A stretch of DNA of 64,000 nucleotides from a virus, in IMG/VR virus record IMGVR_UViG_3300027985_000891, positions 1-64,000 of that record, one strand, 5' to 3'. The notes under the pieces were generated by a model. It was not told the DNA's origin. It searched no databases and saw only the letters and a program-made list of their open reading frames with translations. Below, one piece after another: positions 28,701-37,031 of the stretch (position 1 is the first letter of the stretch; each line of letters opens with the position of its first letter). The position numbers were made by a program, and so were the translations under genes.

Positions 28701-31475
28701 ATCCCGCTTAGCCATGACTATCTTAAAGGGAGAGATAGGACAGAGTGGTTTAGGTAGTTGATCATCAGGTGGAAGTGTAATTCCATCTAGCTCTATACCT
28801 AATAGTCTGACATAAGTATCATGCCATTCTACATTGGCTCCGTCTCTTTTATGAATAGTACCTACTACGTTTGATACATAATGCGTACTCTGTGCATTGT
28901 CCGGAAAGGTATGATGTCTGATATTTCCTTCGGGAAACATTCGTTGTCCATTACAATCGCAGATATCCGGATATGGAATATTAGATGTGTATACTTCAGT
29001 AGCACCAGACCCCAGGAGGCGAGGGGACTCTTCAATGATGTCTTCTCCATACGCATTGACCCATTGATCTCCACGAATAGAGGCACCAGAGCCGGTAACC
29101 ATACCAGGGTTAAAGTCTCCCTTGGATACTGGATTACCGGTCTTGGGTTTTGTTCCTCCCCCTGTATACCGTCCTCCTTTACTGAATTCCCATGGTATCT
29201 TTTTTACTTTAAAGTACTCACGGTCAATGACGCCTTCATCCTGGAGCTTTTGTGCTGTCTCCTTGATATTGGCAGTCTCTCCCAGTGGTGGACAGATTTT
29301 AGGTGGTGCATTGTCTTGAGTGTATTCAATGAGGTTCTCCATCGCATTCTGCACTGCGTCAGAGACATCATCAATATCTTGTTGCCATGTGATACCAAGC
29401 TCCGGTGTATTAAAGAATTCACCATAGTGCTCGGCTCCATCAGCAGCTTCGGGTTTCTCGTGTGAGTCAATGGCATCGATATCTTCTTTAATTCGATCCT
29501 CCAGTTCATCATTTTCTTCACGTACATCGTCTGGACAATCGGGATCTCGCATGCGCTTGTATGCCTCTTCCGTTTCATATTGAGCTGAGTCGTATTGTGC
29601 TGAGGATCCTCCACTTGCCGATCCACCTCCACCTGCTGAACCTCCACCACCGGATCCTCCTGGTGTCGAAGAAGAACTTGAACCGGCACTGGCATTCACC
29701 AGGAAATTATCAATAGCTATATCCGACAAATCACCGGCAGACTGTGCCGTAAACTTGAAGGTAACAAAGGTATCAATGAACTGAAAAAGTGGTATATTGA
29801 TACTCTTCCAGTTCTCACTTTGATCTGATGCACGATAGAACAATTGATAAAAATTTGTTCCATCCGTACTGGCCTCAAGTTTAAGTGAGCCCATGTCCAT
29901 ACCTTTCATGTGATAATCAAAACTCACATAGGCGCTGGATTTATCCTTAAGGTTAAATGTAGGTGTTTGTACAACAGCTTGATCGCCATCATTTCCACTC
30001 CCTGGGGCATAGTAATACTTTAAGAGATGATTGGCAGCATCCGGACCGGTACCCACAGTAGGAGTAGGACCCTGCAATGACTCCCAATCATAATCTCCTT
30101 TATTTAACCAACCTTCTACTTCATCCTCAAAACTCTCTTGATAAGGATAAGTAGCAATTACTTTTGTAGCATTTAAAGGGGCAGTATCAGAATTAACTAT
30201 GGGTACTCCACCAAATGTGTATCCGGTAGTTCCAATGTTGCCTCCTTCAGGTACGTCGTCAATAGCAGATCCAACGCCTCCTCCGCCAAATTCAAAGTCA
30301 GGGTTAGGAGTTGCGCCTCCGGTACCCCCACCTCCTCCTCCTGCCGGTATATGGAAAGCATGTGAATAAGTGCCATCACAGTACTTGAGTACAATTCCCA
30401 GAGCGTAAGTTTCTCCACGCATAAAAGAGGGAAAGTGATACCTTGCCTGTGTTTCTGCAGCAACTTCAAACTCCCTCCATCTAACCTGAATGTTGTTAGC
30501 GTATGGTTGATAGTTTGGCAGTATTTCCTGCTTAATGCAATAGAGGAATAATCTCCCATCCTTTTGAGTAAGATCTTTTCCACGTAAGTATTTCTTTCCT
30601 TTAACTAGAATCTCCTCCAACTGTACTGGAGTAGCATCAGGATTATCTCCATAATACTCATAAGTAATTGACTTAGAGTTATATGCAAGAGGTGGTAGGA
30701 TCTCAGCAGTTGGTACACCTTTAATGCGTTTAACCACTGCAAGATTCAGAACATTATATCCTTTCTCCAACTGGTCCACCATCACCTTAATGCTCCAGTT
30801 TCCTATTTCTCCTCCGATATTGTTTTCGGAACCTACGTAAACTGGAGTAGATAAATCAAACCAGTTGGTCTGGTTACCATCATTATCTTCCAGTTGTGCT
30901 ATGAATTGATAAGATCCTGCTGCCAGAAATCCACCACCTTCAATAGGTACCGGTGTGATCTTGGGGCCACAGAGACATCTAAATAGCTTAAAGTAATTAC
31001 AACCCTGGGCAAGAGCACAAGCTCTTCGTTCAGGAGATAACATCTCGTCTATATTGACGACATAGTATTCGCAGTTAGAAGAGAAGTATACATGCAAATC
31101 ATTACAAGGCTGCATGTTCTTGAACTCTCCATAGATAAACTCGCATCGTCCAAATCCCCAGTCACATCCGGCTTCTCCACCATCCATGACTTTCTCTACT
31201 TCACCGGTATCATGAGACACCAGATAAAGACCATTATCACTGGCAAAGTAAAGTGTTGAGTTTCGCTCATCAATAAATGTTCCCCCTACAATGGTAGCAG
31301 GTACTGTAGCAAACTGCTTGGTACTGCTTTCATTAGTTGTTATATTGGAATACTCTTGAGATTCATGGATACCATTAAGCATATAATTGTAGGTACCTGC
31401 CGGTTGAAACTCCGGTAAAGAATCCATATAAAGACCCTTCTCAAATGTATTGACGATTATGTTATCCTTGCTCAA
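25788..31475 (-). CDS. Muzzle/tail-stabilisation-type protein with inserted MAM-like domain
   Basis: 1,895 residues. TTG start at 31475 with AAGGA 8 bases upstream and a 4-base overlap with the preceding stop. The N-terminal 370 residues (GTYNYMLNGIHE, SNCEYYVVNIDEM, and so on) and the C-terminal 900 have the beta-rich, propeller-like character of large crAss tail muzzle/stabilisation proteins. Residues about 440-595 form a separate unit with SFEDEVEGW, FDYHMKG, EASTDG and IAIDNF, the pattern of MAM/concanavalin-like adhesion domains. It is flanked by Gly-rich (about 378-430) and Gly/Ser-rich (about 596-635) linkers. A hydrophobic segment lies near 27300-27400. The order connector genes, muzzle, cargo, polymerase matches crAss-like phages. 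Assignment rests on context and length, not on a catalytic motif. Confidence 0.7.
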   Translation of the reverse strand: MSKDNIIVNTFEKGLYMDSLPEFQPAGTYNYMLNGIHESQEYSNITTNESSTKQFATVPATIVGGTFIDERNSTLYFASDNGLYLVSHDTGEVEKVMDGGEAGCDWGFGRCEFIYGEFKNMQPCNDLHVYFSSNCEYYVVNIDEMLSPERRACALAQGCNYFKLFRCLCGPKITPVPIEGGGFLAAGSYQFIAQLEDNDGNQTNWFDLSTPVYVGSENNIGGEIGNWSIKVMVDQLEKGYNVLNLAVVKRIKGVPTAEILPPLAYNSKSITYEYYGDNPDATPVQLEEILVKGKKYLRGKDLTQKDGRLFLYCIKQEILPNYQPYANNIQVRWREFEVAAETQARYHFPSFMRGETYALGIVLKYCDGTYSHAFHIPAGGGGGGTGGATPNPDFEFGGGGVGSAIDDVPEGGNIGTTGYTFGGVPIVNSDTAPLNATKVIATYPYQESFEDEVEGWLNKGDYDWESLQGPTPTVGTGPDAANHLLKYYYAPGSGNDGDQAVVQTPTFNLKDKSSAYVSFDYHMKGMDMGSLKLEASTDGTNFYQLFYRASDQSENWKSINIPLFQFIDTFVTFKFTAQSAGDLSDIAIDNFLVNASAGSSSSSTPGGSGGGGSAGGGGSASGGSSAQYDSAQYETEEAYKRMRDPDCPDDVREENDELEDRIKEDIDAIDSHEKPEAADGAEHYGEFFNTPELGITWQQDIDDVSDAVQNAMENLIEYTQDNAPPKICPPLGETANIKETAQKLQDEGVIDREYFKVKKIPWEFSKGGRYTGGGTKPKTGNPVSKGDFNPGMVTGSGASIRGDQWVNAYGEDIIEESPRLLGSGATEVYTSNIPYPDICDCNGQRMFPEGNIRHHTFPDNAQSTHYVSNVVGTIHKRDGANVEWHDTYVRLLGIELDGITLPPDDQLPKPLCPISPFKIVMAKRDLNDRSIIAKGMVTACFTGIIKGREHAFPKHGVNSFECVDRYIENGESKIGSNSSPNCYNFHSLDTNAQKLPLMGDRFKNYLELYGSGWRHGLYAKGKTDNWFSDTRVDQRGARQSVSLPGQLPKSGDVEITGMSYAPADSVVSGPSISLPLMNRNRESSVYMQLGGGLPGLSNGKRGAESDASFVGDVLDHECPIKTAAAWYGAVFREIPDQYGTVENMRYIDTGINATAVHGMAGPGSTVSISGIAGDVFIGPYSIKRTGYVSNKVGDKFPVANGSCDGRDAPWKRERDICDHPWDMNFQYLGLEHWPTRIPESGDAQDPKNWAGLHTTGVTDSCECAANKSAPDSDYYYPKVQKTLVTYWGEFEVNPYFRQTGAGPQKEEGKVFYPKLKDLWLDSSDSEDRPWEDCWLNRFYCRVEQPSVSTLMLKSLIRTGLGLIAPAFAAAQAIELESIPDSILTFVIFPLLAAVWNYMLHTTFNDRWVDRILHIPRCRRDEEGGEDERCDRCPQVVQFEDNFHGYQFDFSKRNDVQSFYGIPRNYNTCKCDDCFENETTQEVYYSEKQVLTSQIDAYRNFKSNNFRFIPAHAGYLRKLFVESGRFYAHCTDGVWLIKYSTALLPSTAGNLVVGKGDLLTDPELIMEFSQEGFAGLQDRNAAICTNTGYYWPDADGSCLYRMSGGQVERISDYGVKNFFKRSMRFCSPETCRDEKVRGVYYSLGYDHRHDRLLFTKQDGDVCSSWTASYDPRRKAWISFHSYLPMMYIWDRNNMYSVEPGTGKIWIHDTRVDSFQTYYGSYQPFIIDFVAHQDNAESWRYQSTMLDTEAKIARQNDYLHERHNTFTHLGVWNGTQSSGMHPLLPRTDNPDRENNLLEQARDHKVGIDAVYDQKQWRINELYDFVVDQDFAVTTKPCACSPFVNLEDVNAGILDKQTQEGRIYSQRYMIHRYMLNKADHAKFQLYVKSNITYIQEPT

Positions 31476-32497
31476 AACAATCCTTTTTTGTAACCAGACC
31501 GATAGCCTTTAAAATTGTTTGTTTGATCAGGATACATAAACTGATCCCGTTGTCCTCGATTGAGATTGTTTTCCCAGTTATAATAGGGAACAACCTTTCT
31601 CCAATGATTTGATACAAACTGCCACCATTCATCCGGATCCGGCATTTGAAGAGTAGATGTCGCTTGTTTAATTTTTTTGTTCTTCAACTCTACCATCTGT
31701 TGCCAAAAGATTCGGTCAGCTTGTTCCCTGGTAAGTCTGTATCTACGAAAGGCCATGCGCTCTTCTATATACCAGTTAATAGCTTCAAAGACTAATGGTA
31801 CATTAGGTACCATTAAGTATCCTTCATTATCTGTCATGTAAGACAAATAGGATAGGAGTACTTCACCTTTGGGAAAGTTGACAATAATATTTGGTGGATG
31901 TACATCATATTCGATATGACAATCTGTTCTTAAATTCAGACACTCATCAATATGCCATGGTACATTAAAGAACTGATTAGATGTTTTCCTCATTAGTCTG
32001 AAACGAGGATCATAAAAACAACATTCTCCTCGACCAGTGTTTCCACCTGAAGTATGAAAGTGTTGCATATATCGACTAAACAATTCCGGATGTGCTGTCT
32101 CATAAATACGATTCACATCTACTTCAAGTACATTCTGTCCACATCCACATTTCTCTGTATGACACTTAGGACACTTGAGATTAATCTCCAGCTCACATTT
32201 AGATCCAAAAGCTTTCTGCGTAAACTGACTAACCTCTTCTCTAAGACAACAATTCTGAGGATCAATACGATATCCTGCCTGTACAATGAAGCGCATGTTC
32301 TTAGGAAAGGCAGTCTTGTAGTCACGAACATCCAGGACCTCTATTCGATGTACCAGTTGTTGATCCGTTGTAAACCGGGATACAGCATCGTTTGCTTGCT
32401 TTAATATCCATGGTTCATCCAACTCTCCCTCATGTCCAGAAAAGTCTATGTAGTCTTCCAGTACTGTCTGGATAGATATGAATTCATACTTTGCCAT
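31472..32497 (-). CDS. Connector/ring-type virion protein with zinc-finger-like insert
   Basis: 341 residues, ATG at 32497. Overlaps the upstream and downstream genes by a few bases, so it is translationally coupled. Residues about 108-120 hold a CxxC...CxC cluster (CPKCHTEKCGCG) that could bind zinc. The remainder is aromatic-rich and ends in a basic tail. Size, position just before the muzzle-like gene and general composition fit the crAss ring or tail-hub proteins. I do not recognise a specific family and the exact ring position cannot be told from sequence. Confidence 0.6.
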   Translation of the reverse strand: MAKYEFISIQTVLEDYIDFSGHEGELDEPWILKQANDAVSRFTTDQQLVHRIEVLDVRDYKTAFPKNMRFIVQAGYRIDPQNCCLREEVSQFTQKAFGSKCELEINLKCPKCHTEKCGCGQNVLEVDVNRIYETAHPELFSRYMQHFHTSGGNTGRGECCFYDPRFRLMRKTSNQFFNVPWHIDECLNLRTDCHIEYDVHPPNIIVNFPKGEVLLSYLSYMTDNEGYLMVPNVPLVFEAINWYIEERMAFRRYRLTREQADRIFWQQMVELKNKKIKQATSTLQMPDPDEWWQFVSNHWRKVVPYYNWENNLNRGQRDQFMYPDQTNNFKGYRSGYKKGLF

Positions 32498-32970
32498 TAT
32501 AAAACATCATAGTCTTTTATTTCCGGATCTGATGCACACTTCTTAATGTGACGAGCTAAAGCTTTAGTCGCATTTCTTACTGGTTTGAAAGAGTAAAATA
32601 TTTCACTCCCCATTGAATTCCTTGGACCTCTTTCCCACTTCCATCTAAAATAGTACCGGTCAGTATGCATGTTGAGAAAGTATACAATCTTTCCTAACGC
32701 CTTACTTTTGTTCCAGTCTATCCGATGTGCATTGAGCTGCGTCCTCAGATGTCTATATTTTCGAATGCATATCTTTCCTCTCATATAAGGTATATTGAAA
32801 TGCACCCGGTTTTCAATTATCTCATCTCGTAGTATCTCCAGCATTCTGGAACATACTTTTCTAAATTCTTTCTTGGTCCTCGTTCCTCCTCTCGCTACAT
32901 AGTCTTTATAAAAGTCATTGATCGAATATGTATAATGATATCCTTCTGCGTTCTTATAACTACTTAACAT
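32497..32970 (-). CDS. Small basic connector-region protein
   Basis: 157 residues, ATG at 32970, with an 11-base overlap with the upstream gene and a 1-base overlap with the downstream gene. Rich in Arg, Lys and Tyr. One segment (RYYFRWKWERGPRN) is strongly basic and aromatic. No named domain recognised. Its fixed place among three connector-type genes suggests a structural role in the neck or an associated regulator. Conserved small proteins of this kind sit near the ring genes of crAss-like phages. Confidence 0.6.
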   Translation of the reverse strand: MLSSYKNAEGYHYTYSINDFYKDYVARGGTRTKKEFRKVCSRMLEILRDEIIENRVHFNIPYMRGKICIRKYRHLRTQLNAHRIDWNKSKALGKIVYFLNMHTDRYYFRWKWERGPRNSMGSEIFYSFKPVRNATKALARHIKKCASDPEIKDYDVL

Positions 32971-33697
32971 TTATTTTGGTACTAGTGATATTATCATTAT
33001 CATCCTCAAGTATATCTGTACCCATTTGTTTAGCTCGATTGATCTGACCAATAGCCAAATCATAGACAGCCGGTAATAGGTCCGGATCCAGGATGAACTC
33101 TTTATTCTGTGGTTCCTGACAAGGATCTACATATCCCTTGCAGTCTGGATAGTATTGTACTTCTAAGGGGTTCTCAAAGATACCGGTAACAGTAACATGC
33201 TTCTTATGCACATCATTGTACAGGTATAGATAGGTTCCCTCAGATCTGGTTTTAACTGTATAGTACGCATAAGTACGTTGTGCGGATATACGAGAAGTAA
33301 TCTTATTCTTCATCCGTTCCCACTCTACATAACTATAAGTTACCTGACCATCTTTGGAGGTAACTGACTTTAATCGATCAAGCGGTTTAGGAATAGGATA
33401 TTTGATCTTAAGCCATTCGCATCCCGGAGCGGGAGCACATGGACATTCACTCGCGTTGGTCTTTTGAAGAGGTATGCAATCGATTGTTTGATAGTTCCAA
33501 TGAGACAGGTTTCTGTTTCTTAGAACTTTCTCACGAATCAACTTGGCCCTATATCGCAGAATATAATAATAAACCAGCCTGGTCGACCAACCACTCTGAT
33601 TTGATATTTGAACCTTGTCTGCCACCAACGTCCTAAACGCATTAATCACCTCGCGGTTGGTTATTCCAACCTGGAGATGCTTATGGTTTGTGGCCAT
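32960..33697 (-). CDS. Ring/connector-type virion protein
   Basis: 245 residues, ATG at 33697. The C-terminal part (FILDPDLLPAVYDLAIGQINRAKQ, then TDILEDDND) resembles the conserved end of crAss-like ring/connector proteins, where a helix is followed by an acidic TDI-type motif. The N-terminal part begins with a predicted helix containing Arg/Lys, consistent with neck or portal contacts. A CPCAPAPGC cluster adds to the cysteine-rich character of this genome. Two bases separate it from the upstream coiled-coil gene. Confident as a gene, moderate on role. Confidence 0.62.
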   Translation of the reverse strand: MATNHKHLQVGITNREVINAFRTLVADKVQISNQSGWSTRLVYYYILRYRAKLIREKVLRNRNLSHWNYQTIDCIPLQKTNASECPCAPAPGCEWLKIKYPIPKPLDRLKSVTSKDGQVTYSYVEWERMKNKITSRISAQRTYAYYTVKTRSEGTYLYLYNDVHKKHVTVTGIFENPLEVQYYPDCKGYVDPCQEPQNKEFILDPDLLPAVYDLAIGQINRAKQMGTDILEDDNDNITSTKINVK

Positions 33698-33699
33698 AC

Positions 33700-34467
33700 T
33701 TACAAGCTTGCGAGTTTAGATTCTGCTTCTGTTAACTTTTCTTCTAATGATGCTACTTTCTGAAGCAACTGTTGTATCTGTGCTTCATAGTCTGGTGCTT
33801 CTAATAATAGGATGCGATCCTTAACCGAACACATCTCCCGGTTCACCAGTTCCCGGTATGCTTTGACCGTAAGGTCTTGAGCACTACCTGTAGTATAATC
33901 TCGCACATCCATGATAGCGATCTTATCTCCTACTTCGGCAGTATTATATAGGTTGATTGTTTTAAGAAGTTCTATTTGTCCACATGGGCTTGTAATCCTT
34001 ATTTTCATATCTGCTACTACAGGATACTCACTAGGATTGATTACTACTGAACTATTAATATTGTTAGTACTTAATAAAGGTAAAGTAGATTTTGTGCCAT
34101 TGATGACTATTGAAGAACTTATGATTGAGAACCCAGAGGGGAGGGCTGAGCGTATATCACTCATATCCCAGGCAAAGTTTATCTCTCCAATGGAGTTAAT
34201 TGTACATCCATACCGTATTGTCTTATTGACAATTTGAGAAACACATAAACTTGAACCGGATCCTCCCAGACAATACATGTTGGCATCCACGGTATCATCC
34301 TGATCATCATTTGGAGTAAGATCTATGACACCGGCAAGTTTCTCCAAAACATAGTCGAGACTATCTCCAATGTCAACACCAAGAGCCGGTATATTGATAC
34401 CAACTTTGACACACTTTGCATTCGTTACATTGGCAATGCAATCAGCAGGAACTTGTTTTTCAGCCAT
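33700..34467 (-). CDS. Putative virion protein with C-terminal coiled coil
   Basis: 255 residues, ATG at 34467. The N-terminus is acidic with a few cysteines. The middle (about 85-185) is beta-like with Ser/Asn-rich strands. The last 45 residues (IQQLLQKVASLEEKLTEAESKL) form a clear heptad coiled coil, probably for trimerisation. It lies 10 bases after the small membrane-peptide gene and just before the connector block. A trimeric tail or fibre-attachment protein is plausible. I recognise no family. Confidence 0.55.
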   Translation of the reverse strand: MAEKQVPADCIANVTNAKCVKVGINIPALGVDIGDSLDYVLEKLAGVIDLTPNDDQDDTVDANMYCLGGSGSSLCVSQIVNKTIRYGCTINSIGEINFAWDMSDIRSALPSGFSIISSSIVINGTKSTLPLLSTNNINSSVVINPSEYPVVADMKIRITSPCGQIELLKTINLYNTAEVGDKIAIMDVRDYTTGSAQDLTVKAYRELVNREMCSVKDRILLLEAPDYEAQIQQLLQKVASLEEKLTEAESKLASL

Positions 34468-34477
34468 AGTTTATTAT

Positions 34478-34618
34478 TTAATCACAGCACCCTTCCCGCT
34501 CTTTCTCCTTTTGAGCTTCACGTTCCAGGTATCGATCGTGCGCTTTGAGCATTAAAATTAAACATAAAGCCACAATAACTCCCATAGTTATTATACCTAC
34601 TACAATGTTACCTTCCAT
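34478..34618 (-). CDS. 46-aa single-span membrane peptide
   Basis: A short gene found in the gap after the last sugar gene. ATG at 34618-34616 overlaps the upstream stop (TAATG), and TAA is at 34478-34480. The peptide starts MEGNIVVGIITMG, has one hydrophobic span of about 20 residues (5-24), then a charged tail rich in Lys/Glu/Arg ending GCCD. Stop-start overlap, the clean membrane segment and filling of an otherwise unexplained gap support a real gene. It could be a lysis accessory (spanin- or regulator-like) or a membrane anchor; function unknown. Confidence 0.65.
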   Translation of the reverse strand: MEGNIVVGIITMGVIVALCLILMLKAHDRYLEREAQKEKEREGCCD

Positions 34619-36228
34619 TAGTATTCTTTTCTTTTCTCATAATCATAGGTTTCAATGCGATGATGTGCTACTGGAGAGGCCAATAGTATACCTGCTTTAA
34701 TCTCATTCTTCTTAGTACGCTCATATACATAAGCCATTACCAGATTCTCTGCTGGCCATAAATACTCTCTGTCACTAAAGATCTTTTTGCTTCCCTGTTT
34801 ACTAATCAGATGGGGCCAATTACAGAAAAAGATCTCTCCTATAGCATAGGCTACTTGATTATAATTATTGATATAGTCTATCTTGGTAGTGGTAGGTCCT
34901 TTACGTTCACCGAAGAACTCTTTACGCTTATCATTATTAACATTGTACCAAGCTACCTGGGTACTATTATTATGAAAGTGTTCACTGAAGCTTAGCTTAA
35001 GAAAATCGAGTTCTTCTTTTTTCATAATACGTAAACACGAGCGTAGCAGGTCAGGTACATTTCTGGTAAATCCTGACCTGCACACTCCTTGCTCTTCAGT
35101 AAGTGTCATATCATCTTCAAAGAATAACATATACTCATGAGCACTGTCATGAAAATGTTTGGCGGCAAACTCGCGTCCACCAGTGATTCCTATGTTATCT
35201 TGCTTGAGATGTGTGAAACCATACTTGTCACATAACTCTATATATAGTGGTTGTGTATCAGTCTCTGTAGAATTATCAATCAGGTATTTCTCAGTAAGTG
35301 TTAGTAGTTTTTTATCATACTTCTCCAGACTTTGTATAAGATACTCAAACTGTTTTGGCGTATTGAACGATATCACATAGAGTGCAATCTGTTTTCCAGT
35401 TTGATTTCCTTTGATTACTTCATCAAAGAAAGGTCCTATCCATCCATCTTGCAACTTATGAATACCCATAAGTTCAGGATATCGATGGGCTATAATTGTG
35501 AAGATCGATTCTTCAGTACCCATGTATCCTTGGTCAAGTGTCTCAGCTAACAAACCATAATAGATCCCATTGACTTCTTCAATTACATCTCCACTACCAC
35601 CAAAGAATCCTCCTCGTACTACATAATCTACAAAGTCTACTTCACAAAATTTATTCATCCCTTCCCGGGTAAACCCATGGATCTCCGTATTGGAATGATA
35701 AGGGTAGGACAACCATATGCTGTCGTAATTACAGATATAGTCATCCCATCCATTTGTAAGGGTTTGAAGTCCAACAGTATTTGTTATGCCGGCATCCAAC
35801 CAATAAAAGTGTGTAGAATCAAAAGGATTCCATATCCTTGCATTGTTGAGTAGAAATATTTTACTCATCACTACCGGATTATACCACTCAAGAGATGCTT
35901 GAGGTGAAGCTTGTAGCCACCCTCCTTCTCCGGTCTGTTCATACCAAGTCTGGGTAGTCCGGATAGTCTGGACTTTTTCCCAATGTGGTTTAAAGATTTG
36001 TTCTTTAATATCCTCCAGTTCAAATATCTTGATAAAAGTATTATGATCTTTTCTTCTATCTCTTACCCATCGTTCAAGCTTAGATGGCACATAGATAAAC
36101 ATGTGCATATCAACTTTAAGCAACTCTTCGAACCGAGCCATATAATGATCTTCAAACTTTCGCTCAAAACCTTGGGTTAGATCTGCACGACCCATATCCC
36201 ATAGACCGGTAACTAACACTGGACTCAT
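34618..36228 (-). CDS. Two-domain glycosyltransferase (HtrL/YibB-like plus GT-A)
   Basis: 536 residues. Overlaps the preceding gene by 4 bases. Residues 1-270 resemble the HtrL/YibB (WlaTC) family of putative sugar transferases; NPFDSTHFYWLDAGI at 134-148, including Asp145, is the recognisable signature. Residues about 278-536 are a second module with a Rossmann-type start (ALYVISFNTPKQF) and an FFEDDM acidic motif at 368-373, typical of GT-A enzymes that hold a nucleotide sugar through a metal. It is the last member of the sugar cassette. Two different transferase modules in one chain suggest two consecutive sugar additions. The sugar and acceptor are unknown. Confidence 0.7.
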   Translation of the reverse strand: MSPVLVTGLWDMGRADLTQGFERKFEDHYMARFEELLKVDMHMFIYVPSKLERWVRDRRKDHNTFIKIFELEDIKEQIFKPHWEKVQTIRTTQTWYEQTGEGGWLQASPQASLEWYNPVVMSKIFLLNNARIWNPFDSTHFYWLDAGITNTVGLQTLTNGWDDYICNYDSIWLSYPYHSNTEIHGFTREGMNKFCEVDFVDYVVRGGFFGGSGDVIEEVNGIYYGLLAETLDQGYMGTEESIFTIIAHRYPELMGIHKLQDGWIGPFFDEVIKGNQTGKQIALYVISFNTPKQFEYLIQSLEKYDKKLLTLTEKYLIDNSTETDTQPLYIELCDKYGFTHLKQDNIGITGGREFAAKHFHDSAHEYMLFFEDDMTLTEEQGVCRSGFTRNVPDLLRSCLRIMKKEELDFLKLSFSEHFHNNSTQVAWYNVNNDKRKEFFGERKGPTTTKIDYINNYNQVAYAIGEIFFCNWPHLISKQGSKKIFSDREYLWPAENLVMAYVYERTKKNEIKAGILLASPVAHHRIETYDYEKRKEY

Positions 36229-37031
36229 GGTATTAATATATTTTCATAGTGATTATAAATATCTGGAAAGTGTTTTTGAAAACTAAATCTTCCATGGCTT
36301 CGATGTGGACTAGTTACGTGCAATGCTGTGATAGGAATATTCATCTGTGCATTGTAAAACTTATCTCCCTCTTTATAGATACCCCAGTCAGGTAAGCAAT
36401 TGTAGGCAGTGCTGCAAATATTTACATCCTCTTTATGAAGATAGTAATACATATTTAATACAAGAGTGTCAGTCCCATAGACATCATACGCTATATCAAA
36501 ATCTATTAACCACTCTTGCAATCGAGCGAACGCACAATAAGCTTTTACAGTACCACCTACAAAGCCTACCTGTAAAACATATCCTAGATCTTTCTTAACA
36601 TCTTCATACATCTCTTTCATTGAATGATGACCCATCTTAAGACAACCGGTTAGAAATCCTTGCCAGGTTGCATCATGTGTACAGGTTAAACCTTTACTGG
36701 TTCCTATCTCGTGCAAGAAGAGTGGAGCTATTTCATCACAGAACCATACGTCAGCATCATAGACAGCTAGTAGTGAATCAGGTTCATCTCTAAAATATTC
36801 AGCTATAGAACTGAATCGATCACATACATTAGACTTAAGTTTGTCAATTGATGGTATGATTTCTATATTGTTATCTTCTAGTATGTTTATTTGTTCTACA
36901 GTTAAACCTAAGTCTACTACATGAATCTTATCGTTCCAAGACCCCAGGGAGCGGAGGGAAGCTATAAATGGAACTAACATAGACTTATAAGCCTTTTCAT
37001 CACATGCCGTTACTATATAAAGATTAGTCAT
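36225..37031 (-). CDS. GT-A fold glycosyltransferase, GT8-like
   Basis: 268 residues, ATG at 37031 directly after the dehydrogenase stop. The N-terminus (NLYIVTACDEKAYKSML) and the DAD motif at 92-94 in AVYDADVWF fit a GT-A nucleotide-sugar transferase of the GT8 type, using Asp residues to bind manganese. Likely cytoplasmic, with no membrane span. Part of the six-gene sugar cassette. Donor and acceptor cannot be read from sequence. Confidence 0.68.
   Translation of the reverse strand: MTNLYIVTACDEKAYKSMLVPFIASLRSLGSWNDKIHVVDLGLTVEQINILEDNNIEIIPSIDKLKSNVCDRFSSIAEYFRDEPDSLLAVYDADVWFCDEIAPLFLHEIGTSKGLTCTHDATWQGFLTGCLKMGHHSMKEMYEDVKKDLGYVLQVGFVGGTVKAYCAFARLQEWLIDFDIAYDVYGTDTLVLNMYYYLHKEDVNICSTAYNCLPDWGIYKEGDKFYNAQMNIPITALHVTSPHRSHGRFSFQKHFPDIYNHYENILIP

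Noticed and set aside
28881-29465. 194-codon plus-strand open frame
   Set aside because: Lies wholly antisense to the muzzle-like gene, has no repeat, motif or ribosome site, and has the Cys/Ser/Phe-rich composition of a shadow frame.
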